Positions 8,437 to 17,241 of a stretch of DNA of 19,215 bases are shown here, piece after piece; the first letter of the stretch is position 1; each line of letters starts with the position of its first letter. The notes under the pieces were generated by a model. The model was given only the letters and a program-made list of their open reading frames with translations. It had not been told where the DNA came from and did not search any database. Origin of the DNA: an uncultured Ruminococcus sp. (GTDB taxonomy: Bacteria > Bacillota > Clostridia > Oscillospirales > Ruminococcaceae); the NCBI GenBank assembly GCA_900545285.1, contig UQYK01000038.1, positions 1-19,215 on the forward strand, read 5' to 3'. The translations under genes and the position numbers were made by a program.

Positions 8437-9723
8437 ATGAAACAAACCATTTTGATTCGAAATGTTCTGGCGCTCCAAGGAAACCATCTGAACCGATGCA
8501 GTCTGTTTCTGAAAGACGGAAAAATCGCAGAAATCACTGTACCGGACACCGATCTTGCCGCAGATACAGTCATTGACGGAACCAATCTGACTGCACTGCC
8601 CGGTTTGTTTGACATGCACGTACATCTGCGTGATCCCGGACAAACACACAAAGAAGATATTCTCACCGGAGCCGCTGCTGCACTTGCCGGCGGCATCACT
8701 GGTGTGGCATGCATGCCAAACACCACACCGGCAATCGACAGTGTGGATACAGTGCGCTACATTCTGGAAAAGGCTTCTTCCACTGGCGTTGCCGTGCATC
8801 CTGTGGGATGCATCACAAACGGTCTTGCGGGGAAAACTATGAGTGACTTTGCCGCATTGAAAGAAGCCGGCATCTGTGCCGTTTCTGATGACGGCCGTCC
8901 GGTAGAAACAGCAGAAATGATGCGTCAGGCACTGATCCAGGCATACGCATTGGGGATTCCGGTGATTTCCCACTGTGAGGATCTTTCCATTATAAACGGC
9001 GGCATTGTCAATCATGGAAAAGCCTCTGAAATGCTGGGCGTAAAGGGGATGGATCGTTCTTCAGAAGATTATATTACCGCACGGGAAATCATCCTTGCTG
9101 CATCCACGAACACAGCCATTCATATTGCACATGTCAGCACAAAGGGCAGCGTGGAAATCATTCGTCAGGCAAAGGCACATGGTGTCTCCGTTACCTGCGA
9201 AACCTGTCCGCATTATTTCCTGATGACAGAAGATCTGGTGCTGTCCAAAGATGCAGACTATCGGATGAATCCACCGCTCCGCACAGAAGAAGACCGTAAG
9301 GCTGTTCTGGAAGGTGTTCTGGACGGAACCATTGACTGTATTGTCACGGATCACGCTCCCCATAGCCCGAAAGAAAAAGCAGATTTCCTGCATGCACCAA
9401 ATGGCGTAATCGGCATGGAAACCTCTCTGGCCGCTTCTTTGAAATTGGTTCATGCAGGCCTTATGACACTGCCGCAGCTCGTCAATTGCATGGCAGTAAA
9501 GCCCAGACAAATTCTCGGACTGCCGGAGGTAAAAATTGCCTCTGGTGTTCCGGCAGAACTGACACTCGTGGACACAAACTACAACTGGACTGTAGATCCG
9601 GAAAAAATGCATTCCAAAGCAAAAAATGCCATCTGGAAGGGGAGAGCTCTGAAGGGAAAGCCAGTCATCACGATTACAAATGGTGTGATCCGGTATCAGG
9701 ATCATGCATATTTTGAAAAATAG
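8437..9723 (+). CDS. pyrC: dihydroorotase
   Basis: Dihydroorotase closes carbamoyl-aspartate to dihydroorotate, the third step of UMP synthesis. The 428-residue protein has the length and motifs of the long class I (PyrC/PyrX-type) amidohydrolases. They are the metal-binding DMHVHLRDPG (59-68; H61 and H63), CMPNTTPA near residue 93, SDDGRPV (the family's metal-contacting Asp region), SHCED and HIAHVSTKG with further histidines, and TDHAPHS (304-310; catalytic D305). Because these residues are intact it should be an active enzyme, not one of the inactive PyrC-like partners. AGAAGG (8426-8431) precedes the ATG by 5 bases. It lies 35 bases after pyrR with no terminator between, so it is in the same transcript. 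Confidence 0.96.
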   Translation: MKQTILIRNVLALQGNHLNRCSLFLKDGKIAEITVPDTDLAADTVIDGTNLTALPGLFDMHVHLRDPGQTHKEDILTGAAAALAGGITGVACMPNTTPAIDSVDTVRYILEKASSTGVAVHPVGCITNGLAGKTMSDFAALKEAGICAVSDDGRPVETAEMMRQALIQAYALGIPVISHCEDLSIINGGIVNHGKASEMLGVKGMDRSSEDYITAREIILAASTNTAIHIAHVSTKGSVEIIRQAKAHGVSVTCETCPHYFLMTEDLVLSKDADYRMNPPLRTEEDRKAVLEGVLDGTIDCIVTDHAPHSPKEKADFLHAPNGVIGMETSLAASLKLVHAGLMTLPQLVNCMAVKPRQILGLPEVKIASGVPAELTLVDTNYNWTVDPEKMHSKAKNAIWKGRALKGKPVITITNGVIRYQDHAYFEK

Positions 9724-9737
9724 AAAGGAATTTTGCC

Positions 9738-10661
9738 ATGTCAATGGACAGACTGATTGAACGAATTGATGCAATGAAAAATCCATCCGTTGCCGGATTG
9801 GATCCGAGACTGGAATATGTGCCCCAGTACATCCAAGATGCCGCTTTCGTCAAAAAAGGCCGCACCCTGGAAGCCGCTGCGGATGCAATTCTGGTTTTTA
9901 ACAAAGCCTTGATTGATGCACTTTGCGATGTTGTCCCGGCAATTAAGCCGCAGGCCGCATACTATGAAATGTACGGCTGGGCAGGTGTTCGCACACTGAC
10001 AGAAACCATCCGCTATGCCCAGGAAAAAGGCATGTATGTCATGACAGATGGAAAGCGCAACGATATTGGCGCAACTATGACTGCATATGCAACTGCACAT
10101 CTGGGAAAAGTAACGGTAGACGGCGTAGAACTGGAGCCTTTCGGCGCAGATGCATTGACAGTAAACGGATATCTTGGCACAGACGGCATTCAGCCGCTTC
10201 TGGATGTTTGCCAGAAATATGACAAGGGCATCTTCGTTCTGGCAAAAACCTCAAACCCCTCCAGCGGCGAATTGCAGGATCGCCTGATTGACGGCAAGCC
10301 GGTTTACGAAATCATGGGCGAAATGTGTGAAGCCTGGGGCAGCGCACAGATTGGTCGTTACGGCTACTCCGCGGTAGGCGCTGTTGTTGGTGCAACTTAT
10401 CCGGAACAGCTGGCTGAGCTTCGGAAAAAGCTGCCGCACACCATGTTCCTGGTACCGGGCTACGGTGCACAGGGTGGCGGCGCACAGGGCGTTGCCGGCG
10501 CATTTGATGAAAACGGCAGAGGCGCTATTGTCAACTCTTCCCGCGCCATTATGTGTGCATGGAAAAAAGAAGAAAACTGCCCGGAAACCGACTTTGCACA
10601 GGCTGCAAGAAGAGAAGCTATCCGGATGCGGGATGATATTACTTCCTATCTGCATCACTGA
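9738..10661 (+). CDS. pyrF: orotidine 5'-phosphate decarboxylase, type 2 subfamily
   Basis: PyrF decarboxylates OMP to UMP, the last step of the pathway. The protein has 307 residues, longer than the roughly 240-residue B. subtilis/E. coli type, and has the layout of the type 2 subfamily. The active-site signature DGKRNDIG (104-111; K106 and D109) follows a strand ending MYVMT. The segment LVPGYGAQGGGAQGV further on is the phosphate-binding region. The N-terminus NPSVAGLDPRLEYVP is also typical. A ribosome binding site AAAGGA (9724-9729) lies between the pyrC stop and the ATG, 14 bases apart, so it is cotranscribed with pyrC. I am confident of the family and activity. Confidence 0.95.
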   Translation: MSMDRLIERIDAMKNPSVAGLDPRLEYVPQYIQDAAFVKKGRTLEAAADAILVFNKALIDALCDVVPAIKPQAAYYEMYGWAGVRTLTETIRYAQEKGMYVMTDGKRNDIGATMTAYATAHLGKVTVDGVELEPFGADALTVNGYLGTDGIQPLLDVCQKYDKGIFVLAKTSNPSSGELQDRLIDGKPVYEIMGEMCEAWGSAQIGRYGYSAVGAVVGATYPEQLAELRKKLPHTMFLVPGYGAQGGGAQGVAGAFDENGRGAIVNSSRAIMCAWKKEENCPETDFAQAARREAIRMRDDITSYLHH

Positions 10662-10706
10662 TACAGACGGAAATTATAGATATAATCATGAGAAAGGACT
10701 GATGTC

Positions 10707-11813
10707 ATGTCACTATTGGATCGCGGCGATAAAGCCTACCTGCTTTTGGCAGACGGAACTATCTTTGAAGGGCTGCATTTTGGCGTAAAAGGAACTGTAA
10801 TCGGAGAAGTTGTTTTCACCACCGGTATGACCGCTTATCAGGAAACTCTGACAGACCCGAGTTATTATGGTCAGCTGGTTACACAAACCTTTCCATTAAT
10901 CGGAAATTACGGTGTCAATCAGGAGGATAATGAATCCGCACGTTCCTATATTAAGGGATACATTGTCAGAGAATGGTGTGATACTCCCTCCAATTACCGT
11001 ATGGAAGGCGATATCAACACATTCCTGAAGGAACAGAATATTGTGGGAATTTACAACATCGACACCCGCCGTCTGACACGGATTATTCGGGAAGTCGGCG
11101 TTATGAACGGTGTGATTACAACAGAGGATGTATACGCAAAAAAAGAAGAGCTGCTGCAGCAAGTAAAGCAGTATGTGATTCAGAATGCAATCACCTCTGT
11201 TACCGGAACTGAAATGCGCACCTATTCCGCAGATGCAACGAAATACAAGGTTGCACTCTTTGACTTTGGTTATAAGCGCAATATCCGAAATGAACTGGTA
11301 AAACGGGGATGTGAAGTCACAGTCGTTCCGGCACAGACAACAGCAAAGGAACTGATGGAGCTGCATCCGGACGGCATCATGCTTTCCAATGGCCCTGGAG
11401 ATCCCAGTGAGAATCAGGAGATCATCGCAAATGTCCGGGAAATTGCTTCCCTTGGCATTCCGATTTTCGGCATTTGCCTGGGACATCAGCTTCTGGCATT
11501 GTCACAGGGATGTATCACGGAAAAGCTGAAATACGGCCACCGCGGTGCCAATCAGCCGGTTATTGACCTGAACAGTCACCGTACCTATGTTACCAGCCAG
11601 AACCACGGCTATGCTGTAGTCGGTGAGAGCTTGGATCCTGCTGTGGGAACAGTCTCTCATATCAATGCGAATGACAAAACATGTGAAGGAATCCGTTATC
11701 ATAAGATCAACGCCTTTACCGTGCAGTTCCACCCGGAAGCACACGGCGGACCGCTGGATACTTCATACTTGTTCGATGAATTTGTTGCAGTGATGGAAAA
11801 GGAGAAGAAATAA
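10707..11813 (+). CDS. carA: carbamoyl-phosphate synthase small (glutaminase) subunit
   Basis: CarA hydrolyses glutamine and feeds ammonia to CarB for carbamoyl phosphate synthesis, which supplies both pyrimidine and arginine pathways. The 368-residue protein has the CarA-specific N-terminal domain (about 1-175; TGMTAYQETLTDPSYYGQ) and a class I glutamine amidotransferase domain. That domain carries the nucleophile in GICLGHQ (C257) and the His-Glu pair in FHPEAHGGP (H342, E344), so the triad is complete. The ATG at 10707 follows AGAAAGGA (10691-10698). An ATG at 10702 is out of frame. It is 45 bases after pyrF and 1 base before carB. Being under the PyrR leader suggests the only control visible here is by pyrimidines, not arginine. 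Confidence 0.97.
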   Translation: MSLLDRGDKAYLLLADGTIFEGLHFGVKGTVIGEVVFTTGMTAYQETLTDPSYYGQLVTQTFPLIGNYGVNQEDNESARSYIKGYIVREWCDTPSNYRMEGDINTFLKEQNIVGIYNIDTRRLTRIIREVGVMNGVITTEDVYAKKEELLQQVKQYVIQNAITSVTGTEMRTYSADATKYKVALFDFGYKRNIRNELVKRGCEVTVVPAQTTAKELMELHPDGIMLSNGPGDPSENQEIIANVREIASLGIPIFGICLGHQLLALSQGCITEKLKYGHRGANQPVIDLNSHRTYVTSQNHGYAVVGESLDPAVGTVSHINANDKTCEGIRYHKINAFTVQFHPEAHGGPLDTSYLFDEFVAVMEKEKK

Positions 11814-11814
11814 G

Positions 11815-14800
11815 ATGCCATTGAGAAGTGATATTAAAAAGGTTCTCGTCATCGGTTCCGGCCCGATTATCATCGGACAGGCTGCTGAATTTGACTATGC
11901 AGGCACACAGGCCTGCCGTGCACTGAAGCAGGAAGGACTTGAAGTCGTTCTGATCAACTCAAATCCTGCAACCATTATGACAGACAAGGCAATGGCAGAT
12001 AAGGTTTATATTGAACCGCTGACATTGGACGTTGTAAAACGGATTATTCAGATTGAAAAGCCGGACAGCCTGCTGTCCACTATGGGTGGCCAGACTGGTC
12101 TGACACTTTCCATGCAGCTGGCAGCAGAAGGCTTTCTGGAAGAAAACGGTGTCAAGCTCCTGGGCGCAGATCCTCTGACAATTCACAAGGCAGAAGACCG
12201 GCAGGCATTTAAAGACACCATGGAAAAAATTAACCAGCCCTGCATTCCGTCTAAAGTCGTAGAAACTATTGAGGATGCTGTTGCATTTGCGGAAATAATC
12301 GGCTATCCGGTTATTGTTCGTCCGGCATTTACTCTGGGCGGCACCGGCGGCGGTATTGCAGATAACGAAGAAATGCTCCGCGACATCACGAAGAACGGTC
12401 TGCGTCTTTCTCCGATTACACAAGTTCTGATTGAAAAATGCATCAGCGGCTGGAAGGAAATCGAGTTCGAAGTCATCCGTGACCGAAAGGGAAATGTAAT
12501 TACTGTCTGCTCGATGGAAAACTTCGATCCGGTTGGCGTACACACCGGTGACAGTATCGTTATTGCACCGACTGTAACACTGACAGACCGGGAATATCAG
12601 ATGCTGCGTACTGCTGCAATTAACATTATTTCCGAATTGAAGGTAGAGGGCGGCTGCAACTGCCAGTTTGCACTGCATCCGACCAGCATGGAATATGCGG
12701 TAATTGAAGTAAATCCCCGTGTATCCCGTTCTTCTGCACTGGCTTCCAAGGCAACCGGCTATCCGATTGCAAAGGTAGCCGCACGTATCGCAATCGGCTA
12801 TACTCTGGATGAAATCATTAACCAGGTAACCGGAAAAACCTATGCATGCTTCGAGCCAGCGCTGGACTATGTAGTTGTTAAGTATCCGAAGTGGGCATTC
12901 GATAAATTCGTTTATGCAAAGCGGACTCTGGGCACACAGATGAAGGCAACCGGTGAAGTTATGGCAATCGGCACCACCTTCGAAGAGGCAATCATGAAGG
13001 CAGTTCGTTCCACAGAACTGGGTGTAGACTCCATGAACATGAAAAAATATGAGAAAATGTCTCTGGATGAAATCATGGAGCATTTGCAGGTGGTTGACGA
13101 TGAACGTGCATTCCAGCTGTATGAAGCATTAAAGCGCGGAAAAACCGTAGAAGAACTTCATGCACTGACCATGGTAGACTGCTGGTTCCTGAACAAGCTG
13201 TTGAATCTGGTAGAATTGGAACGGGAAATGGCCGCAAAGCCGCTGACCGAAGATCTCTATCTCCTTGCTAAACAGTATGGTTACCTGGACGAAACCATCG
13301 AACGTATTTCCGGAAAGAAGTGCCCGATGCACCGCCACGCCGTCTATAAGATGGTAGATACCTGTGCAGGGGAATTTAAAGCAGAAACACCTTATTTCTA
13401 TTCCACCTATGATGAGGAAAACGAAGCCAAAGAGTTCATCGAACGGCAGCACAGCGACAAGAAAAAAATCATTGTATTCGGTTCCGGCCCGATTCGAATC
13501 GGACAGGGTATTGAGTTCGACTATTGTTCTGTACACTGTGTCTGGACACTGAAGGAGATGGGCTGTGAAGCAATCATCTGCAACAACAATCCGGAAACCG
13601 TTTCCACAGACTTCGACACCGGCGACCGCCTGTACTTTGACCCGCTGACAAAGGAAGACGTTGCAAATATCATCAATACCGAGCATCCTTACGGCGTTGT
13701 TGTACAGTTTGGCGGACAGACTGCAATCAAGCTGACACGTTATCTGGCAGATATGGGCGTGAATATTCTGGGTACATCCGCAGATGATATTGATGCTGCA
13801 GAAGACCGGGAACGTTTTGATGAAGTCCTGGAAAAGTGCGGTATTCCCAGACCTGCTGGTCTGACTGTCATGACAACAGAAGAAGCCCTGCATGCAGCAA
13901 ATGAGCTGGGTTATCCGGTACTGATGCGTCCTTCTTATGTCCTGGGCGGACAGAATATGATCATTGCACATTCTGATAAGGACATCGAAGAATATATGGC
14001 AATCATCATCAGCCATATGATTGAAAACCCTGTCCTGATCGATAAATATATGATGGGTACAGAGGTAGAAGTCGATGCGATCTGCGATGGAACAGACTTC
14101 CTGATTCCTGGTATTATGGAGCATGTAGAGCGTGCCGGCGTACATTCCGGTGACTCTATCTCAATCTACCCGGCACAAAATCTCAGCCAGTCTGTGACAG
14201 ATACCATTGTACGCTACACCGGACTTCTGGCAAAGGAACTGCACGCCGTTGGTCTGATTAACATTCAGTACGTTGTATACAACAACGAGGTTTATGTAAT
14301 CGAAGTAAATCCTCGTTCTTCTCGTACAGTACCATATATCAGCAAGGTTACCGGCATTCCTATGGTTGATATTGCTACAAAGATTATGCTGGGTGAAACC
14401 CTCAAGAGCCTTGGCTATCAGCCTGGCCTGAATCCGAAGGGCAAATATGTTGCTGTAAAGGTACCGGTATTCAGCTTTGAAAAGCTCCAGGATGTAGACA
14501 CTATGCTTGGCCCGGAAATGAAGTCAACCGGTGAGTGCCTGGGTATTGCAACCAATCTGGAAGATGCACTGCTCAAAGGCTTGATTGCAGCCGGATATGA
14601 TCTGAAAAAAGAAGGCGGTGTACTCATCTCTGTACGAGATACCGATAAACAGGAAATCATTGCAATTGCAGACAAGTTTGCTCGCATGGGATTTGAATTG
14701 TACGGTACCAGCGGCACTGCGGCAGTACTCAATCACAATATGATTGCAACCAATCTGGTGAAAAAGATTTCCGATGGGGAACCGAATACCATTACACTCC

Positions 14801-15006
14801 TGGAAAGCGGAAAGATTCACTACATGATTTCCACTTCTGCCAAGGGACGCCTCCCGGCAAGAGACAGCGTAAAAATGCGCCGGAAATCTGTAGAACGTTC
14901 CATCTGCTGCCTGACTGCAATTGATACTGCAAAGGCACTGGCAAATGTATTGGAATCCGGACGTAGCATTGATGATGTTGAAATGGTAGATATCACAAAA
15001 ATCTAA
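11815..15006 (+). CDS. carB: carbamoyl-phosphate synthase large subunit
   Basis: CarB makes carbamoyl phosphate from bicarbonate, two ATP and the ammonia channelled from CarA. The 1063-residue protein shows the family's internal duplication. The first half starts with GSGPIIIGQAAEFDYAG (about 13-29) and has ATP-grasp motif RPAFTLGGTGGG (169-180). The second half starts with GSGPIRIGQGIEFDY (556-570) and has RPSYVLGGQ (705-713). Both halves have the metal-binding EVNPR. The last 130 or so residues form the MGS-type regulatory domain (ARMGFELYGTSGTA), where UMP is expected to inhibit. AAAGGAGAAG just before the ATG overlaps the end of carA, whose stop is one base away. A strong intrinsic terminator follows the stop. 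Confidence 0.97.
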   Translation: MPLRSDIKKVLVIGSGPIIIGQAAEFDYAGTQACRALKQEGLEVVLINSNPATIMTDKAMADKVYIEPLTLDVVKRIIQIEKPDSLLSTMGGQTGLTLSMQLAAEGFLEENGVKLLGADPLTIHKAEDRQAFKDTMEKINQPCIPSKVVETIEDAVAFAEIIGYPVIVRPAFTLGGTGGGIADNEEMLRDITKNGLRLSPITQVLIEKCISGWKEIEFEVIRDRKGNVITVCSMENFDPVGVHTGDSIVIAPTVTLTDREYQMLRTAAINIISELKVEGGCNCQFALHPTSMEYAVIEVNPRVSRSSALASKATGYPIAKVAARIAIGYTLDEIINQVTGKTYACFEPALDYVVVKYPKWAFDKFVYAKRTLGTQMKATGEVMAIGTTFEEAIMKAVRSTELGVDSMNMKKYEKMSLDEIMEHLQVVDDERAFQLYEALKRGKTVEELHALTMVDCWFLNKLLNLVELEREMAAKPLTEDLYLLAKQYGYLDETIERISGKKCPMHRHAVYKMVDTCAGEFKAETPYFYSTYDEENEAKEFIERQHSDKKKIIVFGSGPIRIGQGIEFDYCSVHCVWTLKEMGCEAIICNNNPETVSTDFDTGDRLYFDPLTKEDVANIINTEHPYGVVVQFGGQTAIKLTRYLADMGVNILGTSADDIDAAEDRERFDEVLEKCGIPRPAGLTVMTTEEALHAANELGYPVLMRPSYVLGGQNMIIAHSDKDIEEYMAIIISHMIENPVLIDKYMMGTEVEVDAICDGTDFLIPGIMEHVERAGVHSGDSISIYPAQNLSQSVTDTIVRYTGLLAKELHAVGLINIQYVVYNNEVYVIEVNPRSSRTVPYISKVTGIPMVDIATKIMLGETLKSLGYQPGLNPKGKYVAVKVPVFSFEKLQDVDTMLGPEMKSTGECLGIATNLEDALLKGLIAAGYDLKKEGGVLISVRDTDKQEIIAIADKFARMGFELYGTSGTAAVLNHNMIATNLVKKISDGEPNTITLLESGKIHYMISTSAKGRLPARDSVKMRRKSVERSICCLTAIDTAKALANVLESGRSIDDVEMVDITKI

Positions 15007-15057
15007 GTGATTTCTTCACTTTATCATCCATTCCAAATTTTTCATACACGCAACCGT

Positions 15058-15090
15058 GGCGGACGGGAAGATTTCCCGCCCGCCTTTTTT
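15058..15090 (+). terminator. strong intrinsic terminator between carB and pyrK
   Basis: The arm GGCGGACGGGAA (15058-15069) pairs with TTCCCGCCCGCC (15073-15084) over 12 positions with one A-C mismatch, around the 3-base loop GAT. Six T residues (15085-15090) follow. It lies inside the pyr gene series, 51 bases after the carB stop, and the pyrK ribosome binding site starts 2 bases after its T run. I found no PyrR-binding loop in the 51 bases before it, so it does not look like a second PyrR attenuator. Confidence 0.88.
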
Positions 15091-15092
15091 GT

Positions 15093-15099
15093 AAAGGAG
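15093..15099 (+). promoter_or_regulatory. ribosome binding site that decides the pyrK start
   Basis: AAAGGAG lies 12 bases before the ATG at 15112. An in-frame ATG at 15100 directly abuts the site and would be too close to be used, and the codons further upstream run through the terminator hairpin. This favours 15112 as the start. Confidence 0.75.
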
Positions 15100-15111
15100 A
15101 TGTGTATTACT

Positions 15112-15882
15112 ATGGCATATACCCAAATGCTGGCACCAGTTTTGGAAAAGCAGGCGCTTGCAAAAAATATCTACCGCATGGTGCTTTCCTGCCGTGCCAT
15201 TGCAGAAGCCGCTGTTCCGGGACAGTTTGTTCATCTGCTTCCGGCCGGCTGCACACTGCGCCGTCCGATTTCCATTTGTGAGATTCACAAGGAAGCCGGC
15301 ACACTTACGATTGTTTTCGAGGTAAAAGGTTCCGGAACAGATGTACTTGCCAATACACGTGTAGGGGAGAACTTAGATGTTTTAGGCCCTCTCGGACACG
15401 GCTTCTCCATTCTTCCGGAAGCCAGACACGTTGTACTGGTTGGCGGCGGAATCGGAAACCCTCCCATGCTTTCCCTGGCACAGGAATATGGTAGCCGTGC
15501 AACTGCAATCTGTGGTTATCGGAATGCTTCTATTGTTACATTGCAGCAAGATTTCCAGATGACCGGCGCAGAAACCATTCTCTGTACAGATGATGGCTCT
15601 GCCGGCCGCCACGCACTGGTTACAGAACCGCTGAAGGAAATCCTTTCTGTCGGAGAAACAGAAATAGTTTACGCCTGCGGCCCGCGACCGATGTTGAAAT
15701 TTGTTGCAGCAGCAGCAAAAGAGGCTGGCGTTGCCTGTGAAGTTTCCATGGAAGAACGCATGGGCTGCGGAATTGGTGCATGCCTTGTATGCGCCTGCCA
15801 GCTGGAACGAGAAGGAAAATCTGTAATGGGACACGTCTGCAAAGATGGCCCGGTATTCCGTGCAGAGGAGGTTGTTTGGTAA
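15112..15882 (+). CDS. pyrK: dihydroorotate dehydrogenase B (NAD+), electron transfer subunit
   Basis: PyrK carries electrons from the FMN of PyrD through a 2Fe-2S cluster and FAD to NAD+. The 256-residue protein equals the family length and belongs to the ferredoxin-reductase fold. LRRPISI (49-55) is the FAD-contacting motif, VVLVGGGIGNPPM (107-119) is the nucleotide-binding loop, and a C-terminal cysteine set C219, C224, C227 and C243 (C-x4-C-x2-C-x15-C) binds the 2Fe-2S cluster. I picked the ATG at 15112 from its ribosome binding site; the open frame runs back to 15007, through the terminator. The stop shares one base with the pyrD ATG (TAATG), so the two subunits are probably made in equal amounts. 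Transcription depends on read-through of the preceding terminator or on an unseen promoter. Confidence 0.95.
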   Translation: MAYTQMLAPVLEKQALAKNIYRMVLSCRAIAEAAVPGQFVHLLPAGCTLRRPISICEIHKEAGTLTIVFEVKGSGTDVLANTRVGENLDVLGPLGHGFSILPEARHVVLVGGGIGNPPMLSLAQEYGSRATAICGYRNASIVTLQQDFQMTGAETILCTDDGSAGRHALVTEPLKEILSVGETEIVYACGPRPMLKFVAAAAKEAGVACEVSMEERMGCGIGACLVCACQLEREGKSVMGHVCKDGPVFRAEEVVW

Positions 15883-16793
15883 TGGCAAATTTAGCAGTAA
15901 ATGTCGCCGGTGTTGCATTTAAGAATCCGATTATCCCGGCATCCGGCGTTTTCGGATACGGCAGAGAATATGAGCAGCTGTTTCCGCTGTCCAAGCTGGG
16001 CGGCATTGCAACAAAAGGAACCACAGGACAGCCGCGCCCCGGCAATCCGGCTCCCCGTATCGCAGAAACGCCCAGCGGCATGATCAACTCTGTTGGTCTG
16101 CAAAATCCGGGAATCGATGCATTTCTGGAGCGAGAGCTGCCAAATCTTTTGACAAAGGATACCGTCATCCTGGCAAACATTGCAGGTTCTACTATTGAAG
16201 AGTGTGTTTCTATTGCAGAAAAACTTGATGCAACTGACGTACACATGATCGAGCTGAATATTTCCTGCCCGAATGTAAAAAAAGGCGGTGCTGCATTTGG
16301 CGTTCATTGCGACAGTGCAGAGACGATTACCGCAGCTGTTCGAAAAGCCACCAGCAAGCCGTTGATCGTCAAACTGTCTCCCAATGTTACCAGCATTACT
16401 GATATCGCAAAGGCTGTTGAATCTGCCGGTGCAGATGCAGTTTCTCTGATCAACACACTTCTTGGCATGCGGATTCAGATTGAAACCCGGCGGCCAATCC
16501 TTCGAAACAATGTAGGCGGCATGTCCGGCCCTGCTGTATTCCCGTTGGCTGTACGAATGGTTTGGCAAACCGCAAATGCAGTTTCCATTCCCGTTATTGG
16601 AATGGGTGGTGTTTCCAGTGGTGCAGATGCAATTGAAATGATGATGGCAGGTGCCAGTGCCGTACAGGTTGGTGCAGCTATTTTCACAGACCCATATGCG
16701 CCGATCCGCATTATCGATGAAATGAATGCTTGGCTGGATGCACATCATATTGCATCGGTACAGGAAATTATCGGTACTGTACAGCCGTGGTAA
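15882..16793 (+). CDS. pyrD: dihydroorotate dehydrogenase B (NAD+), catalytic subunit
   Basis: PyrD oxidises dihydroorotate to orotate with FMN, and its partner PyrK passes the electrons to NAD+, giving a soluble, quinone-independent enzyme suited to anaerobes. The protein has 303 residues. Recognisable parts are ASGVFGYGREY near the N-terminus, the loop with PSGMINSVGLQNPG, the catalytic NISCPN (C129, the class 1 active-site base), and the C-terminal FMN phosphate site GMGGVSSGADA with GASAVQVG. The start follows GAGGAGG (15865-15871) within the end of pyrK. A longer open frame from 15780 would overlap pyrK by 100 bases and is rejected. The adjacent pyrK supports class 1B over the fumarate-using class 1A. 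Confidence 0.96.
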   Translation: MANLAVNVAGVAFKNPIIPASGVFGYGREYEQLFPLSKLGGIATKGTTGQPRPGNPAPRIAETPSGMINSVGLQNPGIDAFLERELPNLLTKDTVILANIAGSTIEECVSIAEKLDATDVHMIELNISCPNVKKGGAAFGVHCDSAETITAAVRKATSKPLIVKLSPNVTSITDIAKAVESAGADAVSLINTLLGMRIQIETRRPILRNNVGGMSGPAVFPLAVRMVWQTANAVSIPVIGMGGVSSGADAIEMMMAGASAVQVGAAIFTDPYAPIRIIDEMNAWLDAHHIASVQEIIGTVQPW

Positions 16794-16806
16794 GGAGTTT
16801 TCTGCT

Positions 16807-17241
16807 ATGATTATTTTAGGTGTAGATTTTGGAGACACCCGAACCGGGCTTGCTGTTTGCGACAAATCTGAGCTTCTGGCTTCACCGGCAGGTGTTATTA
16901 CAGAGCGCGACTTTGCGTTATGTATGAAAAAGGTTGCAGATGCTGCAAAAGAGCATCGTGCTGAAATGCTGGTGGTTGGCTATCCCAAAAACATGAACGG
17001 CACAATAGGCGAAAGAGCCGAACGGTGTCGGCTCTTTGCGGAAGGTTTAAAAGAATTGACTGGAGTTCCGGTTGAACTCTGGGATGAACGCTGTACAACG
17101 GTATCTGCCCATGCTTATCTCAATGTTACCAATACCAGGGGCAAAAAAAGAAAAGCAGTTGTAGATGCTGTTGCTGCAACGATCATTCTGGAAAGCTATC
17201 TGGGCTTTCGAAAAAATCAGCTTACCACATCAGAGAAGTGA
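16807..17241 (+). CDS. ruvX: YqgF/RuvX family RNase H-fold protein (putative pre-16S rRNA nuclease / Holliday junction resolvase)
   Basis: Members of this essential family have been linked both to Holliday junction cleavage and to maturation of the 16S rRNA 5' end; the sequence cannot choose between them. The 144-residue protein has the family length. It has ILGVDFGDTRTG at the N-terminus (D7), VGYPKNMNGTIGERA in the middle, WDERCTT (92-98, E94) and VVDAVAA (D120), so the acidic active-site triad D7/E94/D120 is complete. AAGGAG (16792-16797) overlaps the pyrD stop and lies 9 bases before this ATG, which I prefer to an in-frame ATG at 16726 inside pyrD. It is probably the last gene of the pyr transcript. 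Its 3' end overlaps a convergent small gene by 20 bases. Confidence 0.93.
   Translation: MIILGVDFGDTRTGLAVCDKSELLASPAGVITERDFALCMKKVADAAKEHRAEMLVVGYPKNMNGTIGERAERCRLFAEGLKELTGVPVELWDERCTTVSAHAYLNVTNTRGKKRKAVVDAVAATIILESYLGFRKNQLTTSEK

Noticed and set aside
10658..10686. Possible promoter between pyrF and carA with a perfect TATAAT at 10681
   Set aside because: No -35 box resembling TTGACA lies 16-18 bases upstream and there is no extended -10. The predicted start would also fall in the carA ribosome binding site.
11959..13083. 374-codon minus-strand open frame inside carB, with another of 338 codons at 13129-14145
   Set aside because: Both are opposite-strand shadows of a highly conserved carB. 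They lack ribosome binding sites and show no known fold signatures.
15891..16865. 324-codon minus-strand open frame over pyrD
   Set aside because: It overlaps pyrD entirely, has no homology I can recognise and is explained by codon bias of the coding strand.
17191..17212. GAAAGC/GCTTTC hairpin at the end of ruvX as a terminator
   Set aside because: The stem is only 6 bp, is inside the coding region, and no T run follows it on either strand.
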